Of a stretch of DNA of 48,968 nucleotides, positions 25,249 to 33,202 are shown one piece after another (the stretch's first letter is position 1; the number at the start of each line of letters is the position of its first letter). A model generated the notes under the pieces. The model searched no databases and was not told the origin of the DNA. It saw only the letters and a program-made list of their open reading frames with translations. The translations under genes and the position numbers were made by a program. The stretch comes from Natronococcus amylolyticus DSM 10524 (GTDB taxonomy: Archaea > Halobacteriota > Halobacteria > Halobacteriales > Natrialbaceae), in contig NZ_AOIB01000043.1 in the NCBI RefSeq assembly GCF_000337675.1, forward strand, positions 131,835-180,802. The letters run 5' to 3'.

Positions 25249-26187
25249 TCAGAAGCGACGGCGACCGCCCGGTCCACCGGGGCCACCGGGACCGCCAGGG
25301 CCGCCCGGGCCGCCACCGCCGAGCTGGAACTGATCGGGCGCTCGCACGTTCTGTGTGCGTTTGATGTACTCGCCGTAGGCGAGTCCGATCACGAGCCCGA
25401 CGAGGTGGGCTGCGTGGGCGATGTTTCCGCCGCCGCCGGTGCCGATGAAGAAGACGCTGATCACTGCCGTCCCCGCCGCGAGGATCCAGAGCGGGACTGG
25501 CAGGATGAAGTAGAGGTAGACGGTGAGGTTAGGGTTCAGGATCGTGAGCACGCCCATGATTGCCAGTGCGGCACCACTGGCGCCGACCACGCCGCCGAAA
25601 CCCGGCGGCACGCCCTGCAGGATCTGGATTCCGATCTGGCTGAGTCCGGCGACGGCGCCGCTTATCAGGAACAGTCCCAGGAAATCCCGCGAGCCGACGT
25701 AGCGCTCGACCAGCGGGCCGAAGAAGAAGATCACGATGCTGTTGAAGACGATGTGGAGGAACCCTCCGTGGGCGAAGATGGAGGTGAACCACGTCCAGAC
25801 GTACTCCGGACTCTCGGGGGCGAGAACGAACAGCGATCGATGGATGCCCGAGCCGAGCGTGAGCTCGACGATTGCCTGAAGCGCGAACGTGACCCACATC
25901 AGCGCCAGCACCGTGTAGGTCATGTTCCCGCGGAAGTACCCCAGCGGACCGCCGGGACCGGTGTCGATCGGGAGCTTGTCGGTCAGACTCGAGCTCTTCG
26001 CCGTTCCGCCGTTGTTGACGCTGTCGTCGAACCCGCTGTCGAAGACCCCCTGGGGATCGTTCCAGTTGTTGAGACTGGTACAGTCGTGGTTCTCCGGCAG
26101 TCGGTGTTCCGAGCAGTAGGTGCCCCCACAGTGCCGGCAGTTGTAGGGCATGCTTTCCTCCCTCCCACACACGTCGCACGTGGCCAT
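25249..26187 (-). CDS. Rhomboid protease with N-terminal AN1-like zinc finger
   Basis: A 312-residue intramembrane serine protease. Residues 3-36 form an AN1-type finger (CDVCG, CRHC, YCSEHRLPENHDC). Six spans follow from about residue 88. GGFLHIVFNS in the second span region, the catalytic Ser204 in GASGA and the catalytic His261 in AHAAHLVG are all present. The C-terminus is an unusual run of GGP repeats ending RRRF (about residues 290-312), likely flexible. Haloarchaeal rhomboids have been linked to cell-surface glycosylation. Orientation puts finger and tail probably in the cytoplasm. Confidence 0.92.
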   Translation of the reverse strand: MATCDVCGREESMPYNCRHCGGTYCSEHRLPENHDCTSLNNWNDPQGVFDSGFDDSVNNGGTAKSSSLTDKLPIDTGPGGPLGYFRGNMTYTVLALMWVTFALQAIVELTLGSGIHRSLFVLAPESPEYVWTWFTSIFAHGGFLHIVFNSIVIFFFGPLVERYVGSRDFLGLFLISGAVAGLSQIGIQILQGVPPGFGGVVGASGAALAIMGVLTILNPNLTVYLYFILPVPLWILAAGTAVISVFFIGTGGGGNIAHAAHLVGLVIGLAYGEYIKRTQNVRAPDQFQLGGGGPGGPGGPGGPGGPGGRRRF

Positions 26188-26418
26188 TGGACCGAAGTAG
26201 GGGTGGCACTGTCAAGGGATTTGGGGTTCAGCTCCGACGCTTGCGGGTGAATTTCCCAATCTGACCGACGGATCGCCTCCGGAGACGCGCATCTTCGGTC
26301 CCCTGGAGCGACGAAGTACTCGTTACAGCGTGCCGGCTCGAGGGCGCCGTGCCTCGACCGCTCGAACGCGTCGCCCGCAGGACGGAACCTCTCGCTCGCT
26401 ACCGTCGGCCATGACAGT

Positions 26419-26425
26419 GTTTATA
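26419..26425 (+). promoter_or_regulatory. TATA-like box of the signalling/glycosyltransferase operon
   Basis: GTTTATA lies 29-35 bases before the ATG at 26454, consistent with a nearly leaderless transcript covering the four coupled genes that follow. Confidence 0.5.
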
Positions 26426-26453
26426 CTGGTTGTCTAACTGGTATCACATACAA

Positions 26454-27425
26454 ATGAACACGAGCGAGGACGAGCAGGCGGCGCTCGCCTACGAGTTTCG
26501 CCGACAGCTCACCGGAATTCAGGCGAACGCCGAGCTGTTGCTCGACGAGGCGTTCGGGCCCCTCGAGCCGGAACAGCGCGACGCCCTCGAGGAGATCGTC
26601 GCGAGCACGGGCGACGTGACGACGCTTGCGGCACACGCCTTCGAAACGGAGGATCCCGAGACGGTGGTCCCGGTCGACGGCGAGTCGGACGCCGATCCGC
26701 AGCCACACGCGACCGATCCGGACGCCCTCGAGGAGATCACGCTCGGTCTCGCCGGTACGCTCGGCGAACAGGTCGCGGCACAGCTCGAGCGAGCCGGCTA
26801 CGCCGTCCGTCTCGTGGAGCCGACAACCCTCCTCGAGGCCGAACGGGCGCCGACCTCGCTCGCGATCGACTGCGGGGTGCCGACCGCCGGTGTCCTCGAC
26901 TCACTCGCGTCGCTGGCGGAGGCCAGCGACTCGCTGTCGTTGCTCTCGACCCTCGAGACGGACGCCTCGCCGGCGGCGTTTCTCGGGATCTCCGGGGTCC
27001 TCGCTCCGACCGCGACCGACAAGGCACTCGAGGCCGCGCTGACGGCGGTCGACGTGGCGATCGATCCGCGAGTGGGGTACGTCGGCGACGAGGCCGACCT
27101 CCCGGAACGCCTCGCGAAGCTGGGGTGCGAGGTGGTAACCCCGTCGGCGGCCGACGATCTCGAGTCGCTGGCGCTCGATCGCGTCGACTGTCTGTTCCTC
27201 GAGGCGACGGCGGTCGACCGCGTGGATCCGACCGTACTCGCGACGGTTCGCGCGCCGAGCGAGGGCGCGCAGCGTCCGGTCGTCGTCGTCGGAACGCCCC
27301 CATCGAGCTCGAGCGAGGAGTGGGTTCCGACGGTCGGCAACCGAACGTTCGCCAGGAAGCCACCGACGAGCGTCGATCTCGCCGCTGAACTGGCTCGCGC
27401 GCTTCCGGCGGGTGATCGCGAATGA
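26454..27425 (+). CDS. Degenerate histidine-kinase/receiver protein
   Basis: A 323-residue protein. Residues 8-60 look like a HisKA dimerisation hairpin (YEFRRQLTGIQANAELLLDE, then GPLEPEQRDALEEI), but the phosphoacceptor His of the H-E-x-R-x-x-L pattern is Tyr13. No HATPase domain follows. The rest reads as two degenerate receiver-like repeats, the clearer one running VGYVGDEADLPERL, VDCLFLEA, PVVVVGT, FARKPPTSVDLAAEL, with a retained Lys-Pro but no good acidic pocket. It is acidic and soluble. Its stop overlaps the next start (ATGA). It probably acts as a scaffold or phosphorylation-independent partner of the next gene's product; that is inference. Confidence 0.75.
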   Translation: MNTSEDEQAALAYEFRRQLTGIQANAELLLDEAFGPLEPEQRDALEEIVASTGDVTTLAAHAFETEDPETVVPVDGESDADPQPHATDPDALEEITLGLAGTLGEQVAAQLERAGYAVRLVEPTTLLEAERAPTSLAIDCGVPTAGVLDSLASLAEASDSLSLLSTLETDASPAAFLGISGVLAPTATDKALEAALTAVDVAIDPRVGYVGDEADLPERLAKLGCEVVTPSAADDLESLALDRVDCLFLEATAVDRVDPTVLATVRAPSEGAQRPVVVVGTPPSSSSEEWVPTVGNRTFARKPPTSVDLAAELARALPAGDRE

Positions 27426-27796
27426 GCGACGATCGGATCCTGGTCGCTGAGGACGACGAGCACGTCAACGAGCTGCTGGTCTACCGCCTCGAAACGGCCG
27501 GCTTCGAGGTTACCGCCGTCGACGACGGCGCGGCGTGTCTCGAGCACGTCCGCCTGGCGGAGCCGACTCCGGATGCGATCCTGCTCGATCTCATGCTGCC
27601 GGAGTACGACGGGTTCGACGTGTTGCGCCGGCTCGACGAGCGCGACCTCGAGCCCGAACCGGCGGTGATCGTCGTCTCGGGGCGGGGGCTCGAGGACGAC
27701 GTAGTTCGCGGGTTCGAACTCGGCGCGGACGACTACGTCACCAAGCCGTTCAGCCTGTCTGAGATCGTGGCCCGACTCCGCAGGGCGCTTCGATGA
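27422..27796 (+). CDS. CheY-like single-domain response regulator
   Basis: A 124-residue receiver domain with all key residues: acidic pocket Glu10-Asp11-Asp12, phosphoacceptor Asp56 in LLDLMLP, switch Ser86 in VVSGRG and Lys108 in TKPFS. There is no output domain. It overlaps both neighbours by ATGA, so it is translationally coupled between the degenerate kinase-like gene and the HEAT-like gene, and is likely the phospho-input of this operon. Confidence 0.92.
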   Translation: MSDDRILVAEDDEHVNELLVYRLETAGFEVTAVDDGAACLEHVRLAEPTPDAILLDLMLPEYDGFDVLRRLDERDLEPEPAVIVVSGRGLEDDVVRGFELGADDYVTKPFSLSEIVARLRRALR

Positions 27797-28875
27797 CCGA
27801 GCGGCTATGGATCGCGTTCGTCGTCATCGTCGCGGCGACTGCGGTAGTCGGGACGGGCACGCTCGCACTGTCGATCCTGCTCGCCCGATTCGAACGCCGT
27901 CGCGAGGCCGCTCGCCACGTCGTCCGTCCGGCGATTCTCTCCCGGCTGCACGGACCGGACCCCGAGTGGGAGACGTGGTACGACGGGCTCTCTCGGATCG
28001 AGCGACACGTCGCCCGCCGAACGGTCGCGACGTACCTCCGGCGGCTCCGCGGCCGCGAGCGCGAGGAACTGACGCGGTTTGCGGAGGCGGTCGGGATCGA
28101 CGAGCGGGCGCGGTCGTCGCTCTCGAGCCGGCTCGTCCTGAACAGGCTTCGCGGGCTCGTCTGGCTCGCGTTGCTCGAGCGGCCGGTTTCGCGACGGCGA
28201 CTCCGCGAGTACTGTACGGGCCGTGCCGAAACGCGAGCCGGAGCGGCTCGCGTCGTGTACGCGAGTGACACCCCCCACGCGGCTCGTGACGGCACGGCGT
28301 TGCTCTGCTGGGACGGCGACGATCGGCTGTCGGTGTTTGCCCTCGACACCCTCTACCGTCTCAACGACGACGACGCGACGGCGCTGTTGTCGCTCGCGAC
28401 GACGGAGGGGACGTGGTGGAACGAGGAGCTGCTGGTGCAGGCGCTGACCGTCCTGGCTCACTGTCGCGCCCCGGGAGCCGAGACGGAAGCCCACGTCGAG
28501 TGGATCCACACCCTGCTCGAGCACGACTCGCCCCGGATCCGCGCCGGCGCCCTGGTCGCGCTGAGCCGCCAGAGCTGGTCGCAGTCCCTTCGGAGGCGCG
28601 TGCCGGTCGAGCGGGCGGTTGCGGACCCCGATCCGAACGTTCGCACCGCGGCCTACGAGCTGCTCGGACAGTGGAACGATGAGACGTCGACCCGTTGGCT
28701 CGAGTACGGCGTCCGTAACGATCCGGACGACAGGAGTCGGCTGGCCGCTGCGCGGCGACTGTCCCGGAGCGACCGGGCGCTCCCAGACCCGTCGTCGGAC
28801 CCGGTTGAACGGACCGTCGACTGGGTCCGCGCGGAGCACCGCACTCCACGGAGGGTTGCGACGGGATGGTCGTAG
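27793..28875 (+). CDS. Membrane-anchored HEAT-repeat-like protein
   Basis: A 360-residue protein with one N-terminal span (about residues 6-30) followed by a basic helix ARFERRREAARHVV. The remainder is helical, with HEAT-like units such as DSPRIRAGALVALSRQSW and DPNVRTAAYELLGQW near residues 240-300. Such solenoids bind proteins. The start overlaps the receiver gene (ATGA), and its end overlaps the glycosyltransferase gene by 10 bases. It would place a protein-binding platform on the cytoplasmic face of the membrane next to the synthase (inference). Confidence 0.75.
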   Translation: MTERLWIAFVVIVAATAVVGTGTLALSILLARFERRREAARHVVRPAILSRLHGPDPEWETWYDGLSRIERHVARRTVATYLRRLRGREREELTRFAEAVGIDERARSSLSSRLVLNRLRGLVWLALLERPVSRRRLREYCTGRAETRAGAARVVYASDTPHAARDGTALLCWDGDDRLSVFALDTLYRLNDDDATALLSLATTEGTWWNEELLVQALTVLAHCRAPGAETEAHVEWIHTLLEHDSPRIRAGALVALSRQSWSQSLRRRVPVERAVADPDPNVRTAAYELLGQWNDETSTRWLEYGVRNDPDDRSRLAAARRLSRSDRALPDPSSDPVERTVDWVRAEHRTPRRVATGWS

Positions 28876-30266
28876 CCGTTGACTCGGTCGCCTGGATCGC
28901 GAGCTGGTTCTTTCTGGCGTACTTCGCGCTCGTCAACGGCGGGTACCTGCTCATCCATCTCGTCTCCCTGCTCTCGTTCGAACGAACCCTTCGCGACTGG
29001 CTTCTCGATCCGGTCTATCATCCCCACAACTCGCCGTTTCTGCCGGGGATCGCCGTCGTCGTCCCCGCGTACAACGAGTCAGTGACGATCGTCGACACCG
29101 TTCAGTCGCTACTGAACCTCGAGTACGGCAACTACGAGCTCGTGATCGTCAACGACGGCTCGCGAGACGACACGCTCGAGCGACTCGTCGAAACCTTCGA
29201 GCTCGAACCGGTCGGCAAACCGGTCCCCGTCGACCTCCCCTGTGAGGAGGTCCGGGAGGTGTACCAGTCCTCGCGACGGGATCTCGTCGTCATCGACAAG
29301 GAAAACGGCGGCAAAGCCGACGCGCTCAACGCGGGCGTGTTCTTCACCGATCAGCCGCTGTTCTGTGCGATCGACGCCGACAGCCTCATCGAGCGGGGCG
29401 CCCTCCTCGAGGTCGCACAGCCGTTCCTCCGGGCACCGGATCGAACGGTCGCGACCGGCGGCACCGTCCGGGTCGCCAACGGCTGTTCGATCAGCCGGGG
29501 CGTCGTCACCCGCGTCGGTCTCTCGAGGAACGCGCTCGCGAACCTCCAGAGCGTCGAGTACCTCCGGGCGTTTCTCTCCGGTCGGATCGGGCTGAGCGGG
29601 GTCGGCGGACTGCTCATCATCTCCGGAGCGTTCGGACTCTTTCGGACGGACGCCGTTCGGGAGGTCGGCGGCTACTCGACGTCGACGATTACCGAGGATA
29701 TGGAGCTCATCGTCAGGCTCCACCGCCACTTCGCCGGGACGGACTACCGCGTCGAGTTCGTCCCCCGACCGGTCGTCTGGACCGAGGTACCCGAATCCAG
29801 GACGGTGCTTGCCCGCCAGCGGAGCCGCTGGTTCCAGGGGATGCTCGAGACGCTGTGGCTCCACCGCGACATGATCGGCAGGAGGCGGTACGGCGTCGTC
29901 GGACTCTTCGCGCTGCCGTTTTTCCTGTTCGTCGAGGCGGTCGGCCCGCTCGTAGAGGGGATCGGGTACGTCCTCGTGCCGCTTCTGTTCGTGCTTGGCC
30001 TGCTGAACGTCCCGTTTTTCATTCTCTTTCTCGGCGTCGCGGTCGGGATCGGCACCCTGCTGTCGTGGCTGGCCGTCCTCAACGAGATCGTCGGCTTCCG
30101 CCGGTACCGCGAGCCCCGAACGGTCGCGACGCTGCTCGGCTACGGGCTGCTCGAGCACGTTCCCTACCGTCAGTGGAAGGCGTTCGTCTCCTGGCTCGCG
30201 CTCGTGCGGTACCTCCGGGGTGAACACGGCTGGGGCGAGATGGTCCGGGTCGGCTTCGACTCCTGA
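28866..30266 (+). CDS. Processive family 2 glycosyltransferase (polysaccharide synthase type)
   Basis: A 466-residue membrane glycosyltransferase. One or two spans at residues 10-36 precede a GT-A domain with VVVPAYNES, NDGS (Asp97), the metal-binding DAD (170-172), the catalytic TED (276-278) and QRSRW (318-322), the signature of processive synthases such as hyaluronan, cellulose and poly-N-acetylglucosamine synthases. Three or four spans follow (about 335-420). It would build and extrude a beta-linked polymer; the sugar is unknown. It is the last gene of the coupled four-gene operon. Confidence 0.88.
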   Translation: MVVAVDSVAWIASWFFLAYFALVNGGYLLIHLVSLLSFERTLRDWLLDPVYHPHNSPFLPGIAVVVPAYNESVTIVDTVQSLLNLEYGNYELVIVNDGSRDDTLERLVETFELEPVGKPVPVDLPCEEVREVYQSSRRDLVVIDKENGGKADALNAGVFFTDQPLFCAIDADSLIERGALLEVAQPFLRAPDRTVATGGTVRVANGCSISRGVVTRVGLSRNALANLQSVEYLRAFLSGRIGLSGVGGLLIISGAFGLFRTDAVREVGGYSTSTITEDMELIVRLHRHFAGTDYRVEFVPRPVVWTEVPESRTVLARQRSRWFQGMLETLWLHRDMIGRRRYGVVGLFALPFFLFVEAVGPLVEGIGYVLVPLLFVLGLLNVPFFILFLGVAVGIGTLLSWLAVLNEIVGFRRYREPRTVATLLGYGLLEHVPYRQWKAFVSWLALVRYLRGEHGWGEMVRVGFDS

Positions 30267-30277
30267 CCGTGGAACGT

Positions 30278-30285
30278 ACATTTTT
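30278..30285 (+). promoter_or_regulatory. TATA-like box of the DUF5788-like gene
   Basis: TACATTTT is 26-33 bases before the GTG at 30311 and supports that start over an ATP-less earlier one at 30269. Confidence 0.45.
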
Positions 30286-30310
30286 GCCGTTCAGCCCCCA
30301 ACGACGAGGC

Positions 30311-30751
30311 GTGCAAGAGTACGAGCGCAAGCAGCTGCTCGAGCGCGTCGAGCGCGAGGGCGCTACCGTCGGCGCGGATATCCCGGAGACGATCACCGTC
30401 CAGGGCGAGGAGATCGACCTCCGAACGTTCGTCTTCGAGATCAAGCGCCGCGAGACGGTGCCCCCCGGCGAGCGCGACCGCGTCGAGCAGGCCAAACGGA
30501 ACCTGCGACGGGAGCGCCTCGAACGCCTCGAGGCTATCGAGGAGGGTGCGGTCTCCCGCGAGGAGGGCGAAGAGCTTGCCCGGGGTGTCATCGGGATCGA
30601 CCGGGCGCTGAACGCCCTCGAGAACCTCGGTCCGACGAACCTCGAGCAGGAACAGAAGGCCCAGCAGGCCGCCGACAAGAAGCGCTGGATGTCGTTCCTG
30701 AAGAAGGCGCTTGGTCACGAGGACGCCAACAGCCAGGGGCGTGGCCGATGA
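30311..30751 (+). CDS. DUF5788-like haloarchaeal protein
   Basis: A 146-residue soluble, charged protein from the GTG at 30311 (MQEYERKQLLERVEREGATVGADIPE by initiator Met). It has ETITVQGEEIDLR, then ETVPPGERDRVEQAKRNLRRER, and a long coiled-coil-like helix in the C-terminal half ending KKRWMSFLKKALG. The family name DUF5788 is from memory. The stop overlaps the polX start (ATGA), so the two are coupled. Confidence 0.72.
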   Translation: MQEYERKQLLERVEREGATVGADIPETITVQGEEIDLRTFVFEIKRRETVPPGERDRVEQAKRNLRRERLERLEAIEEGAVSREEGEELARGVIGIDRALNALENLGPTNLEQEQKAQQAADKKRWMSFLKKALGHEDANSQGRGR

Positions 30752-32499
30752 CGACCAACGCCGAACTCGCGGGTCGCTTCGAGGAGTTCGCCGACCTGCT
30801 CGAGGCCGACGACATCGAGTACAAACCCCGTGCCTACAGGCGGGCCGCCGAGAGCGTCCGCGCCCACCCGACGCCGATCGCCGACTACGTCGCCGCGGAC
30901 GATCTGGAGTCGATCGAGACGATCGATCACGTCGGCGACGCCATCGCCTCGAAGATCGTCGAGTACGTCGAGACCGGCGAGATCGAGGAGCTCGAGGAGC
31001 TTCGCGCCGAACTGCCGATCGACATCGCCGACCTCACCCGCATCGAGGGCGTCGGCCCCAAGACGGCGGGCAAGCTCTACCGCGAGCTGGGGATCCAGAC
31101 CCTCGATGACCTCGAGGAGGCCGTCGAGGCCGGCGAGGTCCAGGAGGTCAAGGGGTTCGGTCCCAAAACGGAGGAGAACATCAGGGAAAACCTCGAGTTC
31201 GCCCGCACGATCGGCCAGCGCCAGCTGCTCGGGGAGGCCCGACCGCTGGCCGACGACGTGCTCGGGTTTCTCGAGTCCGTCGGGACGGTCGAACGCTGCG
31301 AGGTCGCCGGCTCGATCCGCCGCTGGCGTGAGACGATCGGCGACGTCGACGTCCTCGTCGGGACCGAGGACGCCGAGGACGTTATCGAGGCGTTCGTCGG
31401 CTGGGACTCCGTCGACAGCGAGATCGAGTCCGGCCCCGCGAAGGCCAGCGTCCGCGTCGGCGAGATCCGCGTCGACCTCCGAACCGTAGTCCCTGCGGAG
31501 TTCGGCTCCGCGCTGCAGTACTTCACGGGGAGCAAGGACCACAACATCACGCTGCGAAACTACGCGATCGACCGCGACGTGAAATTAAACGAGTACGGCG
31601 CCTTCGACGTCTCCGCTATCGACGAACCCGAGTCGGGGCAGCGCGTTGGCGAGCGCGTTGCCGGCGAGACGGAGGAAGGAATGTACGAGGCGCTCGGCCT
31701 CGAGTGGATCCCGCCCGAGCTGCGCGAGGATCGGGGCGAGATCGACGCCGCGGCCAACGGCGACCTGCCGGACCTGCTCACCCGCGACGACATTCGGGGC
31801 GATCTACACTGCCACACCGAGTGGTCCGACGGCAACACCCCGATCGACGCGATGGTCGAGGCCGCCGCGGATCGCGGCTACGACTTCCTCGGGATCGCCG
31901 ACCACGCCGAGGGCCCGGGCGTCGTCGCCGACATGGGCCTGACCGATACCGAGATTGTAGAGCAGGTCGAGGCGATCCGCGAGGTCGCGGCCGCGGCCGA
32001 TATCGAGGTCCTTGCAGGAATCGAAGCGAACGTCGACGCCGACGGCGAAATCGGGCTCGGCGAGGAAGTCATCGAAGCCCTCGACGTGATCGTCGCCTCG
32101 CCCCACAGCGGGCTCGGCCAGGACGCTGAGACGGCAACCGATCGGCTCGTTACGGCGATCGAGAACCCCGCCGTCGACGTGCTCGGCCACCCCAGCGGAC
32201 GGCTGCTCAACGAGCGCTCGGGGCTCGAGTTCGACGCGACCGCGCTCGGCGAAGCCGCGGCCGAACACGGGACGGCACTCGAGGTCAACTCCAACCCGCG
32301 ACGGCTCGATCTCTGGGGCAGCGCCGTCCAGGCGGCAGTCGAGGCGGGCGCACCGATCTCGGTCAACACCGACGCCCACCAGCCCGCGACCCTCGAGTAC
32401 ATGCGCTGGGGCGTCCACACCGCCCGACGAGGGTGGGCCGAGCCCGCGGACGTGATCAACACCTGGGAGCTCGAGGAGCTACGCGAGTTCCTGCACTGA
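30748..32499 (+). CDS. polX: DNA polymerase/3'-5' exonuclease PolX
   Basis: A 583-residue family X polymerase with C-terminal PHP domain. Helix-hairpin-helix motifs lie at about residues 58-66 (IDHVGDAIA), 98-112 (RIEGVGPKTAGKL) and 134-142. The palm carries GSIRRWRETIGDVDVLV with catalytic Asp199 and Asp201 and RVDLR with Asp243. The PHP domain begins GDLHCHTEWSDG (His354, His356), with GIADHAEG and VNTDAHQP later. It fills short gaps in base-excision repair and trims 3' ends. The ATG at 30748 overlaps the previous stop. The Mut7-C gene starts immediately at its stop. Confidence 0.94.
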   Translation: MTTNAELAGRFEEFADLLEADDIEYKPRAYRRAAESVRAHPTPIADYVAADDLESIETIDHVGDAIASKIVEYVETGEIEELEELRAELPIDIADLTRIEGVGPKTAGKLYRELGIQTLDDLEEAVEAGEVQEVKGFGPKTEENIRENLEFARTIGQRQLLGEARPLADDVLGFLESVGTVERCEVAGSIRRWRETIGDVDVLVGTEDAEDVIEAFVGWDSVDSEIESGPAKASVRVGEIRVDLRTVVPAEFGSALQYFTGSKDHNITLRNYAIDRDVKLNEYGAFDVSAIDEPESGQRVGERVAGETEEGMYEALGLEWIPPELREDRGEIDAAANGDLPDLLTRDDIRGDLHCHTEWSDGNTPIDAMVEAAADRGYDFLGIADHAEGPGVVADMGLTDTEIVEQVEAIREVAAAADIEVLAGIEANVDADGEIGLGEEVIEALDVIVASPHSGLGQDAETATDRLVTAIENPAVDVLGHPSGRLLNERSGLEFDATALGEAAAEHGTALEVNSNPRRLDLWGSAVQAAVEAGAPISVNTDAHQPATLEYMRWGVHTARRGWAEPADVINTWELEELREFLH

Positions 32500-32964
32500 A
32501 TGCGGATCCTCCTCGATATCATGTGCGGCGGCCTGCCCGCCTACCTGCGGATGTGCGGCCACGACACCGTCTACGCCGTCGATCGGGGAATCGAGGCCGA
32601 CGACGCGCTGCTCGCGGTCGCGGCGGACGAGGACCGCACGCTCGTCACGCGGGACGTCCAGCTCGCGGATCGCGCCGAGGAGACGATCCTGCTCGAGTCG
32701 CGCGACGTCGAGGCCCAGCTCGCGGAGCTCTCGGCAGCGGGACTCGACCTCTCGCTCGAGGCCGAGCCGCGATTCTGCGGGCGCTGTAACGGCCCGCTCG
32801 AGTCGGTCGGTGCGTCGCGGTCGACGCCCGAGTACGCGCCCGATCCTGCCGAGACGGCGGTCTGGGTCTGTGCCGACTGCGGGCAGTGCTTCTGGCGGGG
32901 GAGCCACTGGGAGCGCGTCGAACGGACCCTCGAGCGAGTTCGGGCCGACGCGCGCCGGGAGTAG
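32500..32964 (+). CDS. Mut7-C RNase domain protein with zinc ribbon
   Basis: A 154-residue protein of the Mut7-C (former DUF82) family, a PIN-like fold. It starts MRILLDIMCGGLPAYLRMCGHDT and has LVTRDVQLADR, giving the acidic residues of the nuclease site (Asp6, Asp51). The C-terminal half is a zinc ribbon CGRCNGPL...CADCGQCFWRGSHW. The ATG follows the polX stop with no gap, so it is cotranscribed with polX. RNase activity has been proposed for the family rather than shown for archaeal members. Confidence 0.88.
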   Translation: MRILLDIMCGGLPAYLRMCGHDTVYAVDRGIEADDALLAVAADEDRTLVTRDVQLADRAEETILLESRDVEAQLAELSAAGLDLSLEAEPRFCGRCNGPLESVGASRSTPEYAPDPAETAVWVCADCGQCFWRGSHWERVERTLERVRADARRE

Positions 32965-33037
32965 ACCTCTGAAAGTGGTTTCTCACCGAATGCCTCGATC
33001 CGAAAACCTTCCCGGATCGGCGACAAACCCGACACCG

Positions 33038-33202
33038 ATGCCAGACGATACCACACAGCTCGACCGAGCCGGAAAGCAGGCCGCCTACATCACCGACGAG
33101 TGGACGACCGATCCGGCGATCATGCAGACGCAGGCGCTTTGCTACGTGGGGCTCCAGCTCGAGCGCATCGCGGAGGCCCTCGAAGAAGAACCGGATCAGT
33201 AG
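33038..33202 (+). CDS. Short conserved-type protein of unknown function
   Basis: A 54-residue acidic protein (MPDDTTQLDRAGKQAAYITDE...LERIAEALEEEPDQ). It contains one amphipathic helix and one Cys. The in-frame upstream stretch is Arg/Ser-rich and is not coding. Its last 7 bases overlap the convergent PHP gene. No function is assignable. Confidence 0.55.
   Translation: MPDDTTQLDRAGKQAAYITDEWTTDPAIMQTQALCYVGLQLERIAEALEEEPDQ

Noticed and set aside
24415..26250. 611-codon plus-strand open frame across endonuclease V and rhomboid
   Set aside because: It is antisense to two genes with complete catalytic motifs and has no domain of its own.
26430..26453. TTG start adding eight residues to the degenerate kinase-like gene
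   Set aside because: The TATA-like box at 26419-26425 would be almost on top of it. The ATG at 26454 has normal spacing.
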